A DNA stretch of 64,000 nt from UBA6115 sp040776985 (GTDB lineage Bacteria; Bacillota; Clostridia; Christensenellales; Aristaeellaceae): assembly GCA_040776985.1 (NCBI GenBank), contig JAXGZL010000001.1, positions 434,001 to 498,000 of the forward strand, in the 5' to 3' direction. The notes beneath the pieces were generated by a model. That model made no database searches. It saw only the letters and a program-made list of their open reading frames with translations, and had not been told where the DNA came from. Numbering within the stretch: the stretch's first letter is position 1; each line of letters opens with the position of its first letter. Positions 17,026-25,304 of the stretch are shown one piece after another. A program made the translations under genes and the position numbers.

Positions 17026-17316
17026 ATGGACATCACCACCAAACAAAGGGCCCAGCTTCGCGCCATGGCCAACACCCTGGACACCACCCTGTATGTGGGC
17101 AAGGACGGCATCACCGCAAACACCCAGAAGGAAGCCTATGACCTGCTGCAGGCCCGGGAACTGATCAAGTGCGCCGTGCAGCAAAACTCCCCCCTCACCG
17201 CCCGGGAGGCCTGTCATGCATTGTGTGAAAAAACAGGCGCCGCCCCGGTGCAGGTGATCGGGCGGCGCTTTGTGATTTATCGCAGGAATGATAAGGAGCC
17301 CAAGATTCAGTTATAA
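17026..17316 (+). CDS. yhbY: YhbY-family (CRM domain) ribosome assembly RNA-binding protein
   Basis: 96 residues forming a single CRM domain: KQRAQLRAMANTLDTTLYVGKDGIT, the family's GxxG-like loop near the middle, and IGRRFVIYRR at the end. YhbY binds precursor 50S subunits. Good ribosome site (AGAGAGGAAA) ahead of the ATG. It is third in the obg-GNAT-yhbY unit, an arrangement that fits a shared role in ribosome maturation. Confidence 0.95.
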   Translation: MDITTKQRAQLRAMANTLDTTLYVGKDGITANTQKEAYDLLQARELIKCAVQQNSPLTAREACHALCEKTGAAPVQVIGRRFVIYRRNDKEPKIQL

Positions 17317-17320
17317 GGGA

Positions 17321-18145
17321 TCAGGGCGCCGGCAGCTTGAACAGCTCTGGATTCGAGGGGAAATTGTCCCATTCCTCGTCGCTGACGGGGATTTTTTCAA
17401 GCTTGGTTTTCGTCATGGTGAAGACCACATCAATCCCGAATTCATCATCCATTGGTGGACCTGCGTATTTCACATGGATCATGCCCGGTGCCACATAATA
17501 CAGGACGGCTGTGATGCCCAGGGGCGCCCGGCCTGCATAGATGGCATTGCCGGCATAATAGCTGATGACGCCGGAATCCCCCGTGGTGGTGTCCCCCTGG
17601 TTGGAGGTAAGCACCCTGCCATCCTTGATGCCGATGTAGACCGGGGGCTTCATGCCCAGCTCCGCCATGCCCAGTTCCATGGAGATGGGCGGATTCACAA
17701 CGGTCAAAAGGCCTCCCGTCATTTCCCAGACGCCGTCAAAGGCAGATACTGGGGCAAACTTGGCGGCTTCATAGGGCTCAATAAACACGATGTCCGGTTC
17801 ACCCCGGTCGAATTTGAGGCCATTCAAGCCTTCCAGCACCCCGTCCTTAAAGTAAAAATCATCCAACAGCGTCATCTTTCCGTCCCCAAAATCAGCATAA
17901 ATGCCGATGCTTGGGTTGGCATCCGGCATGATCTGCAACATATCCCAGGTGATGGGGATCTCCTGGTGGCTGTTTCGCATGCTGCCGGTGCCATCCGCCT
18001 TCAGCTCAATGGTCCATGACTCACCCTTTTCATTTGTTTGATGCCAGGTGCCCACAAAGCTGTCCTTGGTGGCCTGGCTGGCCAGGCCCGGGAGCGCCAT
18101 CACAAGCAGAATCAGGGTTAAGAGCAAAGCCGATAATCGTTTCAT
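17321..18145 (-). CDS. Secreted protein of unknown function (lipocalin-like pattern)
   Basis: 274 residues from ATG at 18145, chosen for AAGGAGGGG just upstream and a signal peptide (MKRLSALLLTLILLVMALPGLASQ). The mature part begins FVGTWHQTNEKGESWTIELKADGTGS, a pattern seen in small beta-barrel, lipocalin-like secreted domains. A second similar unit begins near FDGVWEMTGG. I do not recognise a named family. It lies 16 bases after the small secreted protein gene at 18162-18614 and is convergent with yhbY, only four bases apart. Confidence 0.72.
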   Translation of the reverse strand: MKRLSALLLTLILLVMALPGLASQATKDSFVGTWHQTNEKGESWTIELKADGTGSMRNSHQEIPITWDMLQIMPDANPSIGIYADFGDGKMTLLDDFYFKDGVLEGLNGLKFDRGEPDIVFIEPYEAAKFAPVSAFDGVWEMTGGLLTVVNPPISMELGMAELGMKPPVYIGIKDGRVLTSNQGDTTTGDSGVISYYAGNAIYAGRAPLGITAVLYYVAPGMIHVKYAGPPMDDEFGIDVVFTMTKTKLEKIPVSDEEWDNFPSNPELFKLPAP

Positions 18146-18161
18146 ATTCCCCTCCTTATTG

Positions 18162-18614
18162 TCAGTCCACATCCACGCCGGGGAGGCTGACATGATCCCA
18201 GCTCATAAAGCCGATGCCGCCCCCGTCCACCCATTTGGGGCTGTAGAGCATGACCCAGTCATTGTCAAAATAGGCCGCATATTCCACATCCTCATTGTCT
18301 TGCAGCCAATCGATGATGCTGCCATCATAGACGAGTTCGCCGTTATACGCATCGGTAAACAGCACGCTCCATCCCATAAAGACGGACTCCGCCATAAAGG
18401 GTTGAACCATCTTTTCCATGTGCAGGCTGTTGGGATCCATGCTCTTGCCCACGGGAGCCACCAGCTGATAGGGCAGGATCTGCCGGTCATCCAGCCAGGA
18501 GCCTCCCTCCAGGTCATGGGAGACATTCACCGTCCACACATCGCCTGCCAGGGCACAGCCTGGCAGAGCCAGCAGGGCCGCCAGGAGCAAAGCCATCCAT
18601 TGTGCTTTTTTCAT
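18162..18614 (-). CDS. Small secreted protein of unknown function
   Basis: 150 residues from ATG at 18614 with a purine-rich ribosome site (GGGAAGAGGA). A signal peptide is clear (MKKAQWMALLLAALLALPGCALA). LPGC resembles a lipobox but has Pro where Ala, Ser or Thr is usual, so lipidation is doubtful. The mature domain is acidic, rich in Asp and aromatic residues (WLQDNEDVEYAAYFDNDW). No family is recognised. It forms a two-gene unit with the secreted protein downstream. Confidence 0.7.
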   Translation of the reverse strand: MKKAQWMALLLAALLALPGCALAGDVWTVNVSHDLEGGSWLDDRQILPYQLVAPVGKSMDPNSLHMEKMVQPFMAESVFMGWSVLFTDAYNGELVYDGSIIDWLQDNEDVEYAAYFDNDWVMLYSPKWVDGGGIGFMSWDHVSLPGVDVD

Positions 18615-18783
18615 GTCCTCTTCCCTCTCCTTTATTGAATTCTTCCGCTTCAATCTATCCCACAGCATGTTTCCCTGACAACTACCTCTTTGGGTAGGTT
18701 GCAGGTTTTTCACAGGAAAATCAGGCGAAAATCCGTTTGGGCGGCCTGTCTTCCCCAGTTGGCGCGAAGCAGACGGTTTCACC

Positions 18784-18797
18784 ACAACATGTAGTGT
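18784..18797 (-). promoter_or_regulatory. NrdR box 1
   Basis: Read on the minus strand, ACACTACATGTTGT matches the NrdR consensus ACACTATATATTGT at 12 of 14 positions. It is 31 bases from box 2, the three-turn spacing typical of tandem NrdR sites. Confidence 0.75.
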
Positions 18798-18814
18798 CCC
18801 AGAGCAAATTGGAT

Positions 18815-18828
18815 ACAATAATTTGTGT
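18815..18828 (-). promoter_or_regulatory. NrdR box 2
   Basis: ACACAAATTATTGT on the minus strand, 11 of 14 matches to the NrdR consensus. It lies just upstream of the nrdD -35 element, so a bound repressor would block the promoter when dATP is high. Confidence 0.75.
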
Positions 18829-18836
18829 ATTTTGCC

Positions 18837-18866
18837 TTGACAGGCCGCTGAAAACGGTGCTATGAT
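18837..18866 (+). promoter_or_regulatory. Promoter of nrdD-nrdG
   Basis: TTGACA (18837-18842), 18-base spacer, TATGAT (18861-18866), just downstream of the two NrdR boxes. The intergenic gap runs 18615-18920; its left part (18615-18780) shows nothing I recognise. Confidence 0.85.
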
Positions 18867-18920
18867 GAGCAAGCCATTGGATATGTTTCAATTATATTAC
18901 AAATTATAGGAGTGTTCGTC

Positions 18921-21248
18921 ATGATTTCCACCATCGTTAAGCGGGATGGCCGCACAGTGCCCTTTGACAGCCAGAAAATTGAGCAGGCGATTGCCAAGGC
19001 CTTTGCGGCCAGCGGCAGCCAGAAGGGGGAGGCCACTGCCCGGGAGGTGGCCAAGCTGGTGCTGCAGAACCTGGAGACCAGCGAGGAGATCCCCGCCAGC
19101 CCCTCTGTGGAGCAGGTGCAGGACATGGTGGAAAAGGTGTTGATTGAAAAGGGCTTTGTCAACACCGCCAAGCGCTATATTCTCTACCGGGCGGAGCGCA
19201 GCCGGGTAAGGGAGATGAACAGCCGCCTGATGAAAACCTATGAGGACATCGCCTATTCAGACGCGGTGGACTCTGACATCAAGCGGGAAAACGCCAACAT
19301 CAACGGGGACAGCGCCATGGGCGCCATGCTGAAGTTTGGCAGCGAGGGGGCCAAGCGCTTTTACGACATGTATGTCTTAAACCCCAAGCATGCCGCTGCC
19401 CACCGGGAGGGGGACATCCACATCCATGACCTGGACTTTCTGACCCTCACCACCACCTGCTGCCAGATTGACCTGGAACAGCTGTTTGACGGCGGCTTTT
19501 CCACCGGCCACGGCGTCCTGCGGGAGCCCAATGACATCTACTCCTACTCCGCCCTGGCCTGCATCGCCATTCAGGCCAACCAGAACGATCAGCACGGCGG
19601 GCAAAGCATTGCCAACTTTGACTATGGCATGGCCCCCGGCGTGCGCAAAACCTATAAAAAACGCTTCCGGGACAATGTGAGCCGCCTGCTGGACGCCGAG
19701 CACGATGTGGAGGACAGCGACGAGGTGACCCGGCGCCTGCTGGATGACATCCAGAAGGAAACCGGCCTGATGCCCGAGATGGAGGAAAAAGAGGCCTTTG
19801 ACGCGGCCCTTCTGGCCCGTCTTGACGCCTACATGAAACGGGATGAAGCGGAAAAGCTGCTGAAATCCGTGCGCAAGTTCTCCAAAAAGGAAATCACCAA
19901 GGCCACCTACCAGGCCATGGAGGCGCTGGTGCACAACCTGAACACCATGAACTCAAGGGCCGGCGCCCAGGTGCCTTTCTCCAGCATCAACTACGGCACG
20001 GACACAAGCCCGGAAGGCCGCCTGGTGATGGAGCAGTTGCTGCTGGCCACCGAGGCGGGCCTTGGCCGCGGTGAAACCCCCATCTTCCCCATCCAGATCT
20101 TCCGGGTGAAGGAGGGCATCAACTTCAACCCCGGCGACCCCAACTATGACCTGTACCGCCTGGCCATCCGGGTATCCGCCAAGCGGCTTTTCCCCAACTT
20201 CTCCTTCCTGGATGCCCCCTACAACCTCAAATACTATGTGCCCGGCCGGCCGGAAACCGAGGTGGGCTACATGGGCTGCCGCACCCGGGTGATGGCCAAC
20301 GCCTATGACGAGTCCCAGGAGGTGGCCACCCGCCGGGGCAACCTGTCCTTTACCTCCGTGAACCTGCCCCGGGTGGCCATCCAGGCCAAGGGGGACATCA
20401 GCTGGTTCTTCAAGGAACTGGAGCGGGTGATGGAGCTGGCTTATGAGCAGCTCAAGGAGCGTTTTGAAATCATCGCCCGCAAGAAAGTGTACAACTTCCC
20501 CTTCCTGATGGGCCAGCATGTGTGGCGGGGCAGCGAAAACCTGCAGTGGGACGACGAGGTGCGGGAGGTCCTCAAGCACGGCACCCTGACCATGGGCTTT
20601 ATCGGCCTGGCGGAAACCCTGGTGGCCCTCCGGGGCAAGCACCACGGGGAAAGCGAGGAAAGCCAGAACCTGGGCCTTGAAATCATCAGCTTTATGCGGG
20701 ATTTCCTGGACAAAAAGTCCGCCGAGCACAAATTGAACTACACCCTGATTGCCACCCCGGCGGAGGGGCTGTCCGGCCGCTTTGTGCGGATGGACAGGGA
20801 GCGCTTTGGCGTCATCCCCGGCGTCACCGACCGGGACTATTACACCAACTCCTTCCACATCCCGGTGCATTTCCCCATCAGCGCCTTCAAGAAGATCAGC
20901 CTGGAAGCCCCCTACCACGCCCTGACCAACGCCGGGCACATCACCTATGTGGAAATGGACGGCGACCCCAGCCAGAACCTGGAGGCCTTTGAGAAGATCG
21001 TCCGCCACATGAAGGACACCGGGGTGGGCTATGGCTCCATCAACCATCCCATTGACCGGGACCCGGTCTGCGGCTACTCCGGCATCATCGGCGACTGCTG
21101 CCCCCAGTGCGGCCGCAACGAGGAGGAGCACAAGTTTGAGCGCATCCGGCGCATCACCGGCTACCTGGTGGGCACCACCGACCGCTTCAACAACGCCAAG
21201 CAGGCCGAGGAACATGACCGGGTGAAGCACGGGGTGGCTGAGGAGTAA
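18921..21248 (+). CDS. nrdD: Anaerobic (class III) ribonucleoside-triphosphate reductase
   Basis: 775 residues from ATG at 18921 (AGGAG eight bases upstream). N-terminal ATP-cone (about 1-95, VKRDGRTVPFDSQKIEQAIAKAF) for allosteric control. The ten-stranded barrel follows with GGQSIANFDYGMAPGVRKTY and the active-site region YMGCRTRV. Near the C-terminus are a cysteine cluster (PVCGYSGIIGDCCPQCG) for zinc and the glycyl-radical segment RRITGYLVG. It makes dNTPs from NTPs without oxygen, after activation by NrdG, encoded 98 bases downstream. Two NrdR boxes overlap the promoter region. Confidence 0.97.
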   Translation: MISTIVKRDGRTVPFDSQKIEQAIAKAFAASGSQKGEATAREVAKLVLQNLETSEEIPASPSVEQVQDMVEKVLIEKGFVNTAKRYILYRAERSRVREMNSRLMKTYEDIAYSDAVDSDIKRENANINGDSAMGAMLKFGSEGAKRFYDMYVLNPKHAAAHREGDIHIHDLDFLTLTTTCCQIDLEQLFDGGFSTGHGVLREPNDIYSYSALACIAIQANQNDQHGGQSIANFDYGMAPGVRKTYKKRFRDNVSRLLDAEHDVEDSDEVTRRLLDDIQKETGLMPEMEEKEAFDAALLARLDAYMKRDEAEKLLKSVRKFSKKEITKATYQAMEALVHNLNTMNSRAGAQVPFSSINYGTDTSPEGRLVMEQLLLATEAGLGRGETPIFPIQIFRVKEGINFNPGDPNYDLYRLAIRVSAKRLFPNFSFLDAPYNLKYYVPGRPETEVGYMGCRTRVMANAYDESQEVATRRGNLSFTSVNLPRVAIQAKGDISWFFKELERVMELAYEQLKERFEIIARKKVYNFPFLMGQHVWRGSENLQWDDEVREVLKHGTLTMGFIGLAETLVALRGKHHGESEESQNLGLEIISFMRDFLDKKSAEHKLNYTLIATPAEGLSGRFVRMDRERFGVIPGVTDRDYYTNSFHIPVHFPISAFKKISLEAPYHALTNAGHITYVEMDGDPSQNLEAFEKIVRHMKDTGVGYGSINHPIDRDPVCGYSGIIGDCCPQCGRNEEEHKFERIRRITGYLVGTTDRFNNAKQAEEHDRVKHGVAEE

Positions 21249-21275
21249 GGACGAGGGGGACGAAAAGAGACGATT

Positions 21276-21320
21276 GGGGCCTTTCTTGAAAGAAAGGCCC
21301 CAAACCCCCAAAGAACTTTA
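21276..21320. repeat. Intercistronic hairpin followed by a C-rich tail
   Basis: A perfect palindrome at 21276-21301 (11-bp stem, four-base loop) between nrdD and nrdG, followed by AAACCCCC and AACTTTA. The same layout appears at 30366-30421 and, in shortened form, at 58327-58367. It has no T-tract and may dampen or separate expression of nrdG from nrdD. Confidence 0.65.
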
Positions 21321-21346
21321 ACTCGGCTTCCAATATAAGGATATAA

Positions 21347-21850
21347 ATGGACATTCGTATTAATGGCTATGTCAATGACAGCATTGTGGACGGGCCCGGG
21401 CTGCGCTTTGCGCTGTTCACCCAGGGCTGTCCCCACGCCTGCCCCGGCTGCCACAACCCGCAGACCCATGACCTTCTAGGCGGCCGGGTGGCGGACACCG
21501 GGGAAATTATCGCGCTGATGCGGGAAAACCCCCTGCTGTCCGGCCTCACCCTCTCTGGCGGGGAACCCATGCTGCAGCCGGAAGCCTGCCTGCTGCTGGC
21601 CCGGGAGGCCAGGGCCATGGGCCTTGATGTGTGGGTATACTCTGGCTATGTCTATGAGGATCTGCTGGAAATGGGCGAGGCAGTGAACCAGTTGCTGGCC
21701 GCCTGTGACGTGCTGGTGGACGGGCCCTTTATCCTGGATCAGCGCAGCCTGACCCTCCCCTTCCGGGGCAGCCGCAACCAGCGGCTGATAGACCTGAAGG
21801 CCAGCCGGGAAGCCGGCCAGGCAGTCCTCTATACACCCCCAGCGTGGTAA
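21347..21850 (+). CDS. nrdG: Anaerobic ribonucleoside-triphosphate reductase activating protein (radical SAM)
   Basis: 167 residues. The radical-SAM [4Fe-4S] motif CxxxCxxC is CPHACPGC at residues 28-35, followed by LSGGEPM for SAM binding. Length and N-terminus (NGYVNDSIVDGPGLRFALFTQGCPH) are typical for NrdG. It generates the glycyl radical on NrdD. A hairpin element lies between the two genes, and the OsmC-family gene follows 16 bases downstream. Confidence 0.96.
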   Translation: MDIRINGYVNDSIVDGPGLRFALFTQGCPHACPGCHNPQTHDLLGGRVADTGEIIALMRENPLLSGLTLSGGEPMLQPEACLLLAREARAMGLDVWVYSGYVYEDLLEMGEAVNQLLAACDVLVDGPFILDQRSLTLPFRGSRNQRLIDLKASREAGQAVLYTPPAW

Positions 21851-21866
21851 AAAAGGAGCAGAAAGA

Positions 21867-22265
21867 ATGCAGGAAATCACCGTCAACATGACCCTGGGCA
21901 CCACCCTTTCAGGCACCCTTCAGGCAGATGACCGGGTGCTGAAAATCGGCAAGGAAGAGGGCGGCTTTCAGCCTTATGAGCTGCTGCTGGGCGCCCTGGG
22001 CAGCTGCTATTACGCCAACTTCATCGGCATCGCGCAGAAGATGCGCCTGGAATATGAAGGGGTGGACATCCACCTCCACGGGGTGAAGCGGGATGAGATC
22101 CCCTCCACCCTGAAAACCGCTGAGATGGTGGTGACCGTCCGGGGCGCCAAAAGCGAAAAGGGCTTTGACCGGGTTTCCTCCCTGTCCGCCAAGTACTGCT
22201 CCGTCCATGAGACCCTCAGCAAGGTGGCGGAGATCAGCATTGACCTGCGCTTCGCGGAAGCCTGA
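21867..22265 (+). CDS. OsmC family peroxiredoxin-like protein
   Basis: 132 residues with the two conserved OsmC cysteines, Cys47 (GALGSCYYANF) and Cys111 (SAKYCSVHETL), which reduce organic hydroperoxides using thiols. The fold elements (PYELLLGALGSC, VVTVRGAKS) are in order. It is the last gene of the nrdD-nrdG transcript and is followed by a strong terminator. A peroxide-reducing partner near an oxygen-sensitive enzyme makes sense, but the link is inference. Confidence 0.88.
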   Translation: MQEITVNMTLGTTLSGTLQADDRVLKIGKEEGGFQPYELLLGALGSCYYANFIGIAQKMRLEYEGVDIHLHGVKRDEIPSTLKTAEMVVTVRGAKSEKGFDRVSSLSAKYCSVHETLSKVAEISIDLRFAEA

Positions 22266-22276
22266 GTCACTTGCGC

Positions 22277-22312
22277 AATGCCCCGGGGACAAAGTCCCTG
22301 GGGCATTTTTTT
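22277..22312 (+). terminator. Intrinsic terminator after osmC-like gene
   Basis: A G+C-rich stem formed by AATGCCCC and GGGGCATT, extended inward by a second short stem around an AAA loop, followed by seven Ts. Confidence 0.9.
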
Positions 22313-22382
22313 GCCGGCAGGTTTTCTGTTCCCTTTTTCGTTATGATATGATGAACGGGAACGCTGACCATAAGGAGCTGCC

Positions 22383-23735
22383 ATGAAACGCGCGCTGAGC
22401 CTGATGATACTGATTGCCTTGTCTGCCCTGATGCTGTCCCCTGCCTTTGCCGGGGAAATGCATTCCACCCTGGGGATGGGGGCCAGAGGGGCGGAGGTAA
22501 CCCGGCTGCAGCAGCGGCTGATTGAGTTGAGCTTCCTGAAGGGCAAGGCGGACGGCCAGTACGGCCAGCAGACCGCCAACGCCGTGCGCGCCGCCCAGCA
22601 ATATCTGATCAAACAGGGGCATTCCCTGGCTGCGGATGGCGTCGCCGGCCCCCAGACCCTGGGCCTATTATATGACGACCTAGCGATGAAGGAGTTCCTG
22701 GACCTGAAAACCGGCAGCCGCGGCTCCAGGGTCACCGCCCTGCAGACCCAGCTGTATGACCTGAACCTGCTGCCAGACCGTCCGGACGCCGCCTTTGGCC
22801 CCCGGACGGAGCAGGCCCTGCGGCAATTGCAGCAGATGCTGGCGGACAGGGGCGCCAGCGGGGTGCAGGTGAACGGCATCTTTGACAAGGCCACCCGGGA
22901 CGCCCTGGCGGGGGATCTGTCAGGCTTTGGCATCCAGGCGCCCGCCTTTTTCAACGACCAGCAGCCAGGCGCCTTGTCCTCCCAATACCTTTATGCCAGA
23001 AGCGCCCTGGTGATGGACGCCGCCAATGGGCAGGTGCTTTTTGACAAGTCACCGGACCAGCGGATGTACCCCGCCAGCACCACCAAGATCATGACCCTGC
23101 TGGTCGCCCTGGAAAAAGGGCGGCTGGACCAGGCGGTGACCGTGCCCCAGGCGGCGGGGGAAGTGCCCAAGGATTCCTCCCTGGTGCCCATCTATCCTGG
23201 GGAAAAGATGACCCTGAAGGACCTGCTGTTTGGCCTGATGATTAAAAGCGGCAACGACGCCGCCAACGCCATCGCGGTAAAGGTGTCAGGCAGCGTGGAC
23301 AAATTTGTGGCGGAGATGAACCGAAAGGCCCAGGAGCTGGGCCTTCAGGACACCCATTTCACCAACCCCCACGGCTACCACCACAAGGAGCATTACACCA
23401 CCGCCCGGGACCTGGCCACCCTCACCCGCCATGCGATGAAAAACAACGCCTTTTTGTCCATTGCCGCCAGTTTGGAGTACGAGCTGCCGCCGACCAGCCG
23501 CCGGGAGGCCCTGATCCTTTCCAGCAACACCGAACTGCTGCAGAAGGACTCCCCCTTCTTCTATCAGGGCGCTTATGGCGTCAAGTCTGGCTACACCCGG
23601 GCCGCCGGCTTTTGCTATGTGGGGGCGGCAGAAAACAACGGGCGCCAGCTGATCGCCGTGGTGCTGGACTGCCGCACCCGGAACATGGCCTGGGAGGACA
23701 TGAAAAGGCTGTTCAACTATGGCTTTGCGCAATAA
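22383..23735 (+). CDS. D-alanyl-D-alanine carboxypeptidase with two peptidoglycan-binding domains
   Basis: 450 residues. Signal peptide (1-23), two PG_binding_1 domains (about 30-100 and 108-178), then a serine-type peptidase S11 domain. Its catalytic motifs are Ser232-Thr-Thr-Lys, Ser289-Gly-Asn and Lys401-Ser-Gly. It trims the terminal D-Ala of cell-wall stem peptides outside the membrane. The extra N-terminal binding domains and the lack of an obvious C-terminal membrane anchor suggest it is held on the wall instead. Ribosome site AAGGAG is eight bases before the ATG; a TATGAT -10-like hexamer is nearby (22342-22347). Confidence 0.93.
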   Translation: MKRALSLMILIALSALMLSPAFAGEMHSTLGMGARGAEVTRLQQRLIELSFLKGKADGQYGQQTANAVRAAQQYLIKQGHSLAADGVAGPQTLGLLYDDLAMKEFLDLKTGSRGSRVTALQTQLYDLNLLPDRPDAAFGPRTEQALRQLQQMLADRGASGVQVNGIFDKATRDALAGDLSGFGIQAPAFFNDQQPGALSSQYLYARSALVMDAANGQVLFDKSPDQRMYPASTTKIMTLLVALEKGRLDQAVTVPQAAGEVPKDSSLVPIYPGEKMTLKDLLFGLMIKSGNDAANAIAVKVSGSVDKFVAEMNRKAQELGLQDTHFTNPHGYHHKEHYTTARDLATLTRHAMKNNAFLSIAASLEYELPPTSRREALILSSNTELLQKDSPFFYQGAYGVKSGYTRAAGFCYVGAAENNGRQLIAVVLDCRTRNMAWEDMKRLFNYGFAQ

Positions 23736-23750
23736 AGCGGGCTAAGCCCC

Positions 23751-24275
23751 CTAATCAATATTCTGTTTCAAGGTCTTCCCGGTTTTGCGCTTATGCTGGG
23801 TGACCTTTTTATAGTCATGGGAAATCACTGAGATGTTGCCGTCCACCTCCAGCACGCACAGGTCCACCTGGCTGATGTCGCTGACCCCGTGCTCCCGGAT
23901 GGCCTCCATGATGTCCTCAAGCCGCAGGTGGGCCTTGACGGCATGCTGCATGTTGAGCTGCCCCTGGTAAATCAGCATCACCGCCTCCCCTTCCATCAGC
24001 CTGTTGAGTTTGGGAAAGCGGAAGCTCAGGCGCTTTAAAATCAGGTTCAGCAAAAAAAGCGCCGAGGCGGCCACTAGGCCGCCCAACAGGGAGGAATCCG
24101 GCCCCACCATGGCGTTTTGCACCGCGTTGCTGATCAGCAGCACAAAAATCAGGTCAATCACCGACAGCTGGGACAGCTCATTGCGGCCAAACAGCCGGAT
24201 GGCCACCAGCAAAAAAGCATACACCGCCATGGAACTGAGGGCGATGTGGAGATAGTTGTCAAGGCTTGCAGGCAT
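23751..24275 (-). CDS. DUF421 (YetF-like) membrane protein
   Basis: 174 residues: three transmembrane helices in the first 85 residues, with RLFGRNELSQLSVIDLIFVLLISNAV. A small cytoplasmic domain follows (LMEGEAVMLIYQGQLN, ISQVDLCVLEVDGNISVI), the signature order of the DUF421/YetF family. Members are linked to spore and stress physiology in bacilli; the function is not settled. It ends with TAG, which is one reason for thinking TAG is an ordinary stop codon here. Convergent with the carboxypeptidase gene. Confidence 0.88.
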   Translation of the reverse strand: MPASLDNYLHIALSSMAVYAFLLVAIRLFGRNELSQLSVIDLIFVLLISNAVQNAMVGPDSSLLGGLVAASALFLLNLILKRLSFRFPKLNRLMEGEAVMLIYQGQLNMQHAVKAHLRLEDIMEAIREHGVSDISQVDLCVLEVDGNISVISHDYKKVTQHKRKTGKTLKQNID

Positions 24276-24294
24276 CGGACAGCCCTCCTTTGTT

Positions 24295-24756
24295 TTAACT
24301 GATATTCAAGGCCCTGTACTGATATTTGAAGCCGTCTTCCACCGGGCGCTCCATCAGCTTTTCCGCCCGTTGGGTGCGCTCAAAGCCCATTTTGGAGAAC
24401 AAGCGCTGCATGGGCAGGTTGGACACCCGGGTTTCCGCCTTGAACAGCCCCATGCCCTGCCCCTGCCAGTTATAGACAGCCAGCAGGGCCGCCAGCCACT
24501 CCCCTTTCCGGATGACATAGACCAGGGTTCGGGGATCTGGCAGCAGTTCCTCCCAGGCCTCCCGGGTGAAGTAATCTGCCTGAAAGCACAGGCGGTGGAA
24601 GGCGTCAATCTCCTCCAGGTCTGTTATGCCTAATTTCACCAGCTCATTCATCCTGTCCACCTCTTCACATCTTGCAACGACCCCAGTTTGCCCCTTATCT
24701 TCCCCCAATGCAAGCCTGATTAGCTGCGCATCCTTATTTTTGATGAAATGCATCAA
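24295..24756 (-). CDS. GNAT-like acetyltransferase, short core
   Basis: Up to 153 residues (ATG 24756); ATG at 24654 with GAAGAGGTG upstream would give 119 residues and begins where similarity starts (LVKLGITDLEEIDAFHRLC). The tail RVSNLPMQRLFSKMGFERTQ matches the end of RimI-like GNATs. The acetyl-CoA pyrophosphate loop (RGxGxG/A region) that should precede it is missing: NWQGQGMG leads straight into LFKAETRVSN. It may be a degenerate or non-catalytic member. It is divergent from the sigma factor gene. Confidence 0.6.
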   Translation of the reverse strand: MMHFIKNKDAQLIRLALGEDKGQTGVVARCEEVDRMNELVKLGITDLEEIDAFHRLCFQADYFTREAWEELLPDPRTLVYVIRKGEWLAALLAVYNWQGQGMGLFKAETRVSNLPMQRLFSKMGFERTQRAEKLMERPVEDGFKYQYRALNIS

Positions 24757-24815
24757 AACGGACTTCCAAACACTCTTATATTATGAATCCGGATTTCAAG
24801 GAGAAGGAGAATCAC

Positions 24816-25304
24816 GTGCCCTCTGAAACAAGAAAGGACCGGTTCTTGGAAGCTGTGGCGGATACCAGGCACGCCATGTACCGCGCAGCCCTGGTCATGC
24901 TGCGCAACCCTGTGGATGCCCAGGATGCGGTGTCCGATGCCCTGGAAGCCACCTGGCGGCAGATGGACAGGATCAGAGACCTGAACGCCCTGCCCAGTTA
25001 TCTGATGCGCAGCTGCATCAACGCCAGCCACAAGGTGATCAGAAGGCGCAGGCGTGAAACTGCCCTGGACGACCTCACCCCCTACCTGCCCCCGGCACAT
25101 CCTGAAATCCCCGTGTGGATATACCTGAGCCACCTGCCGGACAAGTACCGGCTGCCCCTGCTGCTGCGCTTTGGCGAAGGATACAGTGATCAACAAATCG
25201 CCAGCATCCTGGGCCTGCCCAGGGGAACGGTGTCCTCACGCCTTTCACGGGGGCTGAAAGTGCTGAAACAACAAATAGAAACGGAGGAAAAGGGCCGTGG
25301 ATGA
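24816..25304 (+). CDS. RNA polymerase sigma factor, sigma-70 family (ECF-like)
   Basis: 162 residues from GTG at 24816, which has AAGGAG six bases upstream. An earlier in-frame ATG at 24783 overlaps a TATATT promoter-like hexamer (24777-24782) and is less likely. Region 2 is ARHAMYRAALVMLRNPVDAQDAVSDALEATWRQ-like; region 4 is LRFGEGYSDQQIASILGLPRGTVSSRLSRGLKVL, a helix-turn-helix for -35 recognition. The downstream membrane protein overlaps by eight bases and is the likely anti-sigma partner. Confidence 0.9.
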   Translation: MPSETRKDRFLEAVADTRHAMYRAALVMLRNPVDAQDAVSDALEATWRQMDRIRDLNALPSYLMRSCINASHKVIRRRRRETALDDLTPYLPPAHPEIPVWIYLSHLPDKYRLPLLLRFGEGYSDQQIASILGLPRGTVSSRLSRGLKVLKQQIETEEKGRG

